DNA of 35,382 bases, from the NCBI GenBank assembly GCA_003576755.1, contig QEVT01000031.1, forward strand, positions 1-35,382, given 5' to 3'. Source of the stretch: a bacterium (GTDB taxonomy: Bacteria > Chloroflexota > Anaerolineae > Epilineales > Epilineaceae). Position 1 is the stretch's first letter. Every line of letters begins with the position of its first letter. Both the position numbers and the translations under genes were made by a program. Positions 13,684 to 21,400 of this stretch are shown here, piece after piece. Below the pieces are notes generated by a model that saw nothing but the letters and a program-made list of their open reading frames with translations, made no database searches and was not told the DNA's origin.

Positions 13684-16570
13684 GGGAAGACCCACACACC
13701 CGAAACCCGATGTAATGAAAGCGGTCGTGCGGGTGGCTGAGGTCGCGGGCCACCGACCGTGCGTCGTGCTTGTCGTCACCCCACGAGCCCCCGCGCAACG
13801 CGCGATGGGCATTCCCCGCGACTCCTATTCGGTCCCGCCTTCCGTACTCGTTCAAGCACCACTCCCACACATTCCCCGCCATGTCGAGGGCTCCTACCGG
13901 AGACATACCGGCTGGATACATGCCGCCGGCTACGGTGCGCCCCAAACGGCTTTCGGCCGTGTTCGCCTTCTCCGAATCCCACGCCGGCCCCCACGGGAAC
14001 TCGTTCGCGGCGTTGCCCCCTGTCGCCGCCTGCTGCCATTCCCACTCCGTCGGCAACCGCACGACTTGCCCTGCCGCCAACTCGCCCAGCGCCTGTATAC
14101 GCGCCGTTAGCCAGCGGCAGAACGCAACCGCGTCGTACCACGAGACGTTCTCGGCGGGACAGTTGGGCTTCTGACGATACTGCTCCCCTGGCTCTTGATC
14201 CTGAGACAGCCCGTCCCACCACCGCCGATCCCCATACCCGCCCTCAGCCTCGACGAACGCCCGGTACTGCGCCCATGTCACCGCATACTTCGCGATCCTG
14301 AACGGCGACACGTCGAACTCCGCTCCCTCTCCCCTGTCAACGTCAATCGTCACCCGCCCACCCGGCACCTCGCACCACACGATGTCCGGCAGCCCGTCCG
14401 GCCGCAGCCCCACACCCGGACGCGGGTCGCCGATCGCCGCGAGCCGGTCGCCGGTCTCCGCACGGCGGTCGTGGCTGGTCGTCGGATCGCTCAGCTCGTC
14501 CTGCAGCCGCTCGGCTTCAGGGCGAATGAAGGCCTCCTCGTCGTCCGTCAAGTCGGGCTGCAACTGCTCCAGCATCGGCGGCAACAGCGCCAGCCACTCG
14601 TGCGGGCGCAAGAGCGCCCGGCTCTTGCCCCGCGCGACCCATTCCGCCGCCAGCGTGCGCACCTGCCGCAGCAGCACGTAGTGCTCGCGCCGGACCTCGA
14701 TCCACTCCGCAAGCCGCGGCCAGTGCGTGAAGAGCGCCTCATGCGCCACCCCGACCGTCGGGGACTCCCCTTTGTCCGTGACGAGCAACCGCGCATCGAC
14801 GAAGGCCTCGACCAACCGCCTCGCAGGATCGTCCGCCTCAACCTGCGCCTTCGACACCCTGCGCCGCGTCGGCACGCCGCGCTCGTCCACCTCGACGAGC
14901 TGCCGGAACACGTCCGTCAACTTGCCCTGTACTTCGGTCGGGAGACCGCCCAGCGTGGCGTCCGCGCGCCGCGCGATCGCGCCCTTGACGCCGCCAAAGG
15001 CTTCGTACGCCTGCTGCGTCAACCGCCCGTCTCCCGACCGCCGTTCATAGAGCTCCGACAACGCAAACGCCAGCAGCGCCAGGCTCCCCTCGCCCGACCC
15101 GGCGTCGTCGAGGACGCGGTCCACCAGCCCGTCGTCGAAGTCCAGCCCGGCCCGGTACGCCGGCTGGGTCGTCATCGCCCGCAGCGCCGACCGGTCGGCC
15201 GCGGCCAACGGATACGTGCCGGCACCGCGCAGCACCGCGGCCAGCCCACCCGCCACGCAGTGGTCGTAGAAGTCCGCGCGCACTGTCGCCACCACCCGAA
15301 CGGCCTCCATCGCGGCCAGGTCCACGATGGCCTCGAGAAACGCCGGACGGTGTCGCGCATCGACGATCGTGAACACCTCCTCGAGCTGATCGACGAACAC
15401 GACGAGCCGCGCCCACTCCGGACGGCCGGCCACCACCGCGTCGACCACCGCACGCCGTCTCGCCGCATCCCGCAGGTGCTCCGCAACCTCGCGCGGTGCC
15501 CCGCCGCCGGCGCCGAGCACCGGCTTCAGCGCATACGCCAGCGCCACGAACGGATCGCCGCCGGCCTCGCCCGGCGTGAAGCGGTCGGCCAACACCCAGT
15601 CCTTGCCGCCCTCGACCGCGTTGGCCTTCAGACGCGGCACCAGACCCGCCGCCACCAGCGACGACTTCCCCGAGCCCGATGCCCCGACCACCGCCACGAA
15701 GCGCGTCGCCGGATCGGCAAGGGCGCGGATCAAGCCGTCGACCTCCGCCGTGCGGCCGAAGTAGATCGGAGCGTCCTCTTCGGTGAACGCCCGCAAGCCC
15801 GGGAACGGCGAGCCTTGCCACAAGTCCGCCGCCGCGACGCCGTGCCCGCCGCTCCCCCCTCGGGCAGTCGCGCGTCCGCCAGGGCTCCCACTGCCGACGG
15901 GCGCTTCTGCTCCGGCCTCCATCAACCGCGCGATACGCTCCCGCAAGTGCGTTTCGACCATCTTCTCGAACGCGGCCGGCGTCTCGTACGGGTTGAAGCC
16001 GCGCCGGATCGAACCGTCGGGCGCGGCGAACTCCGCGAAGAACGCCTCCACCCGCCCCCACTGCGCCTCCTTGTCGGCGCGCAAGGGGTCCCGCGCCCCC
16101 CACTTCGGCTCCTCCGTCCGGCGATAGACCAGCACATCCGGCCGTCCGCCGGCGTCCGCCGCCCGCACGGCATCCGTGTACTCCCACTCCGTGCCCGACC
16201 AGTAGCGGCTGCCGTCCGGCTTGATGAACTCGCCCCCCGCATCCTCCGGCAGCGGCGTGCCCATCCGCGACCAGAACACCACGACAACGATGTCGCACTC
16301 CGACGGGCGCGGCAGCCCGTTGGCGATCGCTTCCTGCGGGATCAAGTTCGCCAGCATCGGCGTGCCGCCGCCGGGCGTGTCCCACGCCACTGCCTCGATC
16401 TGCACCTTGCCGCGAAACGATGGGTCGTAGCGCAGCTTGTCCAGCACATCGCGCGCAACCTTGCGCTCGTCGGCCACGTCGCCCGGCGACGCCAGGAACA
16501 CGCGCACCGTGCGCGGCGCTCCTGCCGCACCGTCGCCCAGTCCCCCCGCGTTCCTCGGCCAATCATCCAT
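13673..16570 (-). CDS. DGR variable protein 2: DUF4062-nSTAND1-FGE sensor
   Basis: 965 residues from ATG 16570; an in-frame GTG at 16660 would add 30, and ribosome sites are weak for both. DUF4062 domain from ~22 (VRVFLASPGDVADERK). nSTAND1 NTPase: preceding FPGLRAFTEEDAPIYFGR, Walker A GASGSGKSS at 296-304, Walker B VVFVDQLEE around D394, and THWPRLAEWIE in the C-terminal part. FGE domain from ~727, with VSWYDAVAFCRWL, GNVWEWCLNEYG and RGGSW; residues ~921-963 are VR2. The FGE C-terminus shares long near-identical DNA with target 1, showing recent common origin of this domain although the effector and NTPase modules differ. It lies tail to tail with the RT gene. Likely a second diversified NLR-like receptor; DUF4062 probably acts as signalling or effector module. 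Confidence 0.92.
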   Translation of the reverse strand: MDDWPRNAGGLGDGAAGAPRTVRVFLASPGDVADERKVARDVLDKLRYDPSFRGKVQIEAVAWDTPGGGTPMLANLIPQEAIANGLPRPSECDIVVVVFWSRMGTPLPEDAGGEFIKPDGSRYWSGTEWEYTDAVRAADAGGRPDVLVYRRTEEPKWGARDPLRADKEAQWGRVEAFFAEFAAPDGSIRRGFNPYETPAAFEKMVETHLRERIARLMEAGAEAPVGSGSPGGRATARGGSGGHGVAAADLWQGSPFPGLRAFTEEDAPIYFGRTAEVDGLIRALADPATRFVAVVGASGSGKSSLVAAGLVPRLKANAVEGGKDWVLADRFTPGEAGGDPFVALAYALKPVLGAGGGAPREVAEHLRDAARRRAVVDAVVAGRPEWARLVVFVDQLEEVFTIVDARHRPAFLEAIVDLAAMEAVRVVATVRADFYDHCVAGGLAAVLRGAGTYPLAAADRSALRAMTTQPAYRAGLDFDDGLVDRVLDDAGSGEGSLALLAFALSELYERRSGDGRLTQQAYEAFGGVKGAIARRADATLGGLPTEVQGKLTDVFRQLVEVDERGVPTRRRVSKAQVEADDPARRLVEAFVDARLLVTDKGESPTVGVAHEALFTHWPRLAEWIEVRREHYVLLRQVRTLAAEWVARGKSRALLRPHEWLALLPPMLEQLQPDLTDDEEAFIRPEAERLQDELSDPTTSHDRRAETGDRLAAIGDPRPGVGLRPDGLPDIVWCEVPGGRVTIDVDRGEGAEFDVSPFRIAKYAVTWAQYRAFVEAEGGYGDRRWWDGLSQDQEPGEQYRQKPNCPAENVSWYDAVAFCRWLTARIQALGELAAGQVVRLPTEWEWQQAATGGNAANEFPWGPAWDSEKANTAESRLGRTVAGGMYPAGMSPVGALDMAGNVWEWCLNEYGRRDRIGVAGNAHRALRGGSWGDDKHDARSVARDLSHPHDRFHYIGFRVCGSSPIV
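13684..13809 (-). repeat. DGR variable repeat VR2
   Basis: 126 bp, gap-free match to TR on the opposite strand. About 14 differences are at TR adenines and about 10 at other bases (mostly transitions), unlike VR1. The 3' homing segment (13684-13712) is identical to TR and VR1. Encoded residues are RGGSWGDDKHDARS...DLSHPHDRFHY. Confidence 0.93.
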
Positions 16571-16642
16571 GGTCGCGCGATGATACCCATCCCGCTTGCG
16601 CGGCGCCAACCAACCTCCAACATCGTCGCGCAGCACCATCAC

Positions 16643-16716
16643 CACCTTGCCCGCCGACACCGTCGTTCACCACCACAGCCACCTTGCCCGCAAACACCGT
16701 CGTTCACCACCACCGC
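16643..16716. repeat. Two 37-bp tandem repeats in the divergent intergenic region
   Basis: 16643-16679 and 16680-16716 share CACCTTGCCCG, CACCGTCGTTCACCACCAC and differ at few positions. They lie between target 2 (minus) and the SLATT operon (plus), in the upstream region of both. Confidence 0.7.
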
Positions 16717-16748
16717 ATCGTCCTCGCCATCGCCACCGCCACCGCACA

Positions 16749-16777
16749 TTGACAATCCCCCTTGAGCAGAGTAGCCT
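16749..16777 (+). promoter_or_regulatory. Candidate promoter of the SLATT/SLOG-TIR/CHAT/RyR operon
   Basis: TTGACA (16749-16754), 17 bp, TAGCCT (16772-16777). The -35 is perfect and the -10 weak (three of six). It lies ~70 bp before ATG 16845. Confidence 0.4.
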
Positions 16778-16844
16778 ACCCCCATCGCACCCACTCCCAA
16801 TACACCACCCCATCGTCGCGGCCATCGGCGACAAGGAACCGCGC

Positions 16845-17309
16845 ATGGAACCACCCATGACCCCCGCCGCGTACCTCGACACGCGCGTGCAGGACCAGAT
16901 CGACTGGCACGACGCCAAGAGCCGGTGGAACAAGACGTGGTACCGCCGCCTGCAGGGCGCCGTCATCGTGCTCGGCGCGCTCCTCCCGTTCCTCGCCGGC
17001 TTCAGCGGCGCCCCGGCGCCCGGCGCCCGCCTCGCCATCGGCGCCGTCGGCGTGGCCGTGGCCGTCCTCACCGGCCTCGTCACCCTGCTGCGCTTCCACG
17101 ACACGTGGGTCGAGTACCGCCTCACCGCCGAGCGCCTCACCCACGAGAAGTACCGCTACCTCACCCGCACCCCGCCCTACGACACCGACGACGCCTTCGC
17201 CCGCCTCGTCGAGCGCACCGAGGCCATCCTCGGCGAGCAGAACGCGTCGTGGCAGCGCCAGGCCGCGTGGGGCGACGGCGCGCCAACCGCGGCGCAGCCC
17301 CCTCCGTAG
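16845..17309 (+). CDS. DUF4231/SLATT-like two-helix membrane protein
   Basis: 154 residues; start chosen for AAGGA about 9 nt upstream. An N-terminal amphipathic segment (YLDTRVQDQIDWHDAKSRWN) is followed by two adjacent membrane helices at ~residues 33-49 and 55-77, then a cytoplasmic helix LTHEKYRYLTRTPPYD and FARLVERTEAILGEQNASW. This is the pattern of DUF4231, related to SLATT domains, which are proposed pore-forming effectors in nucleotide-signalling conflict systems. It is followed 97 bp later by a SLOG-TIR gene, a context that supports this role. The C-terminal EQNASWQ box is typical of the family. Confidence 0.82.
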   Translation: MEPPMTPAAYLDTRVQDQIDWHDAKSRWNKTWYRRLQGAVIVLGALLPFLAGFSGAPAPGARLAIGAVGVAVAVLTGLVTLLRFHDTWVEYRLTAERLTHEKYRYLTRTPPYDTDDAFARLVERTEAILGEQNASWQRQAAWGDGAPTAAQPPP

Positions 17310-17406
17310 TCTGGCCGATCGAAAGCGATACCACCCAACCTGCCCTTCTACATCCATCCCGACCAATCCGACGCCCGCGCCATCCCTCCGTCCACCGGAA
17401 CACGCC

Positions 17407-18495
17407 ATGGCACAGAACGTACAACGCTGGGTCCTCACGACAGGGTCGTCGTTCCCGTTCGCCCGGCCCGCGCAGCGGGCCGCCCGCATGGCGGGCCACC
17501 TGCTGGCGCAACTGGACCTCGGCCTCGTCGCCGGCAACGCCACCGGCGTCGACCAGTGGGCGAGCGAAGCGTACTGCAGCGAGATCGAACGCCAGGGCCG
17601 GTCCACCGACAGACGCTTTACCCAGCTCTGGCTCCCGTACTGGCGCGGCCGAGGGAGCTGGTGGCCCATGCCCGGGTTTCGCGCGCCCGCTGCTTGCCGG
17701 CAGATCGTGCGCCGTCAGGCCGACTGGATCGAGCACGCATTGACCGCCGCCGATGCCGCGATCATGATCGGTGGGCAGTCCGGAGCGCTCGACATCGCCC
17801 GCCGGTTCATCGACGCCGGCAAGACCGTCCTGCCCGTGCCGTTCACCGGCGGCGCATCCAACGCCGTGTTCCAGGACATCCTCCGCACATGGGGTGACCA
17901 CCCCGTTCCCGGGCTGTCGCGTACCCAGTTCCTCAGCCTCGGCGAGCCGTGGGTCATCGGCGCCGGCCCGCTGCGCAACCTTGTGCTGGGCATCTTCGCC
18001 GACGCACCCGACATTTTCATCTCCTATCGTCGCGCCGACGCGCTGGCCGACGTGGGCCGTCTGTACCACGACCTGGCCGAGCACTTCGGCGAACGCCGCG
18101 TCTTCGTCGACCTCCAGGACATCGGCGCCAGCGACCGCTGGGCCACGACCATCGAGGGCGCGCTCGACGCGTGCAGCATCGGCATCGTCGTCATCGGGCG
18201 AAGCTGGGTGAGCGACCGCCTGCAAAGCGCGCACGACGTGCTGCGCCGGGAAGTCGAATACCTGATCCAGCACGACAAGGTCATCTTCCCCGTCCTCATG
18301 AACGGCGCGGCCTTGCCGACGCCCGAAGCGCTGCCCCCGACCTTGCACCCCCTGCTGGAGCGTCAGGCCCGCAGCCTCGACACGGCCGGCTGGTCCGCCG
18401 CTGTCCACGACCTCATGCGCCAGATCGATCGCCGCCTGCGGGCGTCGCCCCGTTCCACCAACGATCCTTCCTCGCCCGTGGAGATGCGCCCATGA
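17407..18495 (+). CDS. SLOG-TIR fusion protein
   Basis: 362 residues. Residues 1-165 form a Rossmann-like SLOG domain with glycine turns VAGNATGVD (41-49) and IGGQSGALDIARRFIDAGK (121-139), a fold that binds or processes nucleotide-derived ligands. Residues ~201-345 are a TIR domain: PDIFISYRRAD, VFVDLQDIGASDRW, CSIGIVVIGRSWVSD, and candidate catalytic glutamate E282 in RREVEYL. The fusion suggests that ligand recognition by SLOG controls the TIR, perhaps as NAD consumption or signal production. Its TGA overlaps the ATG of the CHAT gene (18492-18495), giving translational coupling. Confidence 0.88.
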   Translation: MAQNVQRWVLTTGSSFPFARPAQRAARMAGHLLAQLDLGLVAGNATGVDQWASEAYCSEIERQGRSTDRRFTQLWLPYWRGRGSWWPMPGFRAPAACRQIVRRQADWIEHALTAADAAIMIGGQSGALDIARRFIDAGKTVLPVPFTGGASNAVFQDILRTWGDHPVPGLSRTQFLSLGEPWVIGAGPLRNLVLGIFADAPDIFISYRRADALADVGRLYHDLAEHFGERRVFVDLQDIGASDRWATTIEGALDACSIGIVVIGRSWVSDRLQSAHDVLRREVEYLIQHDKVIFPVLMNGAALPTPEALPPTLHPLLERQARSLDTAGWSAAVHDLMRQIDRRLRASPRSTNDPSSPVEMRP

Positions 18496-21400
18496 CCACG
18501 ACCCTGGTCGTCCCCGGCATCGCATGGCAGCCCCCCGCCGACGACGTCGACCGGCAGATGCTCGATAGGTTCGGCCTGAAGGTCACGACCCGCCGGGCCG
18601 TGCGCATGGGGCCCGCCGCCCGCGGCGCCGCCGACGTGGTGCGCATCCCCGATGCTCCCGACGATGCCGTCGTCGAGCTCACGTACCCCGACCAGACACG
18701 CGAGTGGCTGCGCGTCGACGAGCTGCGCCGGCGCATCGGCCCGTCGGCGCGCGGCGGTGAGTCGCGGGCCGAGCTCGTCGTCCCGCCCGCCCTCGGTGTT
18801 GCCACCACCCGCGGCGCTTTCGACCTCGTGCTCGAGGGCCTCAAGCTGTTCGACATCGACCCCATCGGCGACTGGTCCAAGACCACCGTCGTCGACATGG
18901 TCGACGCGTTCGAGTCGAAGCTCTTCGGGCAACCCGCCCCCGGCCACCCCGCCCAGCGCGCCGCCGAAAGCGACTGCACGCCGCGCCTCGGCCTCAATCG
19001 GATCGACGCCGCCGGCCGGCTCGAACCCGTCGTCGGCCCACTGCCCGCCGGAGCGGGCCAACCCTACCTCATCCTCCTGCACGGCACCTTCTCGTCCACC
19101 TGCGGCAGCTTCGGCCGGCTGATGGGCTCGCCCGAGTGGGCGTGGCTCCACGAGCGCTACGGCGACCGCATCCTCGGCTTCGACCACTACAGCCTCAGCC
19201 AGAGCCCCGCGCGCAACGCGCTCGACCTCGCCCAGAGCCTCCCCGACGGCGCGCGGCTCGACCTCCTCAGCCACTCGCGAGGCGGAGTGGTGGGCGAGCT
19301 GCTCAGCCTGCGCGAGCTGCCGCCGTCCGCGCTGAGCCACTTCGAGGTGGCCGGGCGTGACGGCGACATCGACGACCTCCGCGCGCTGCTCCGCGTGCGC
19401 GCGGAGAAGCAGCTCCGCGTCGAACGCTTCGTGCGCGTGGCCGGCCCGGCGCGCGGGGTGTGGTTCATCCATCGATTGGACCGTTACCTGTCCATCCTGC
19501 TCAACCTCCTGGAGCTGGTGCCCGCCTTTAGCGCCGGCCCGCTGTTCCCGTTCGCCAAGGCGGTGGTCCTCAGCCTCATCCGGCGCAGCGCCGACCCCGC
19601 CACCGTGCCCGGCATCGAAGCCATCATGCCGAGCTCGCCGTTCATCGACCTCGTCAACCAGCACGGGCTCGGCGCCGAAGGTCGGCTCGCCGTCGTGGCC
19701 GGCGACGCCGAGGGGCGAGGGTTCGCCGGGCGGCTCAAGACGCTGGCCGTCGACGGCCTCCTCCGAGAGATCAACGACCTTCTCGTCGAGACGCGTTCGA
19801 TGTACGGCGGCCTCGCGCGCGCCGAAGACAAGGCCGTGTTTGCGTTCCATCGCGGCCCCGACGTGTGTCACACGACCTACTTCGCCAACGACGCGAGCCG
19901 CAAGTCGCTCTGCGCGTGGCTTGCCGGGCGCGACCAGCCGCCGTCGTCCGCGTTCCGCGCCCTGACGCCCGAGGCGGTGGCGGTGGCCGAGGCGCAGAGG
20001 GACCGTTCCCGCGGGCGGCGCACGGGAGCGGGCGGCCGCGCCGCCCCCATCGGCATGGTGCTCGTCGTCCCGGACGTCATGGCCAGCCACCTCAAGGACG
20101 ACCGCGGCCGGATCTGGCTCGACCCCGCGCGCCTGCGCGAAGACGGCATCGAGCCCCTCCGCCTGGCCGACGACGGCGAACCCGGCGGCATCCGACCCGA
20201 CGGCCTCTTCGACACCACCTACGATCGCCTGATCGATGCCCTCTCCGGCCGCTTCGAGGTCGCCCCGTTCGCGACCGACTGGCGCCGCTCGATCCGGGCC
20301 GAAGGCGCGCGTCTGGCGGACGAGATCTCGCGGCGCCTCACCAGCCAGGCGCTGCCGCTGCACGTCGTCGCCCACGGGGCCGGCGGCCTGGTCGCGCGCG
20401 CGGTCATGGCGGACCATCCCGAGGCATGGTCCGAGCTCGGCCAACGCGGTGGGCGACTCGTGATGCTCGGCACGCCCCACGCCGGCATGTTCCAGACCCT
20501 GCGGCTGTTGACCGGCGAGGCGGACATCGTGCGCCAGGTCGCGCTGCTCGACCCCCGTCGCGACGACGGGCGGGCCGCCGCCATGCTGCGCACCCTGCCC
20601 GGGATCGTCGAGCTGGTGCCGCACGCGCTGACCGCGGCGGGCGCCGCCGCCCCCGCCGCCGCCGCGGCCTGGTGGACGGAACCTGCATTCCAGGCTCGCT
20701 TGCGTGCGGCGGCCGAGTGCCACACCGCGCTCGAGCGCGCAGTCGATGCCGCCCGCATGGTCTGCGTGGTCGGCAGCGCCGACACTACCCCGGCCGGCCT
20801 GTGCGAAGACCACGACGGCCGCCTCACGACGTGCGACGCCGACGGCGGCGACGGCTGGGTGACCGATGACCGGGCGGCGCTGCCCGGCGTGCCGGTCTGG
20901 CGCGTACCCAACGCCCACGGCGACATGCCGCGTGCCGAGTCGGTGGTCACGGGCATCGCCGAGATCTTGGAACGCGGCGACGGCGCCAACCTGCCCCAAG
21001 CGTCGCTGCCGACGCGCGGCGCACGCCGCGGGTTCACCCCGCCTGCGGCCGTGCCGTTGCTGTTCCCCACCGCACCCGAGATGCTCGCCGCCGCCACCGG
21101 GGGCACGCCCCCCGGCGTCCCCGAGGCCGACGCGTTCGTCCTGCGCCTCTCGGTCGCCCACGGCAGCCTCGAACACGCGCGCCACCCCGTGCTGGTGGGG
21201 CACTATGCCGGCGACAGCATCGCCGGGCCCGAGGCCGTCATCGACCGCTGGCTGGACGGGCGGCTGACACGCCGTCACGCGATGGGTCTCTACCCCGGTG
21301 CCGTTGGCACCGCCGACGTCCTCCTGGCGCCCGGGAGCAAGCCGCCCGGCTGCCTGGTCGTCGGCCTCGGGGAGGTCGGCGGCATCTCTCCTGGGTTGCT

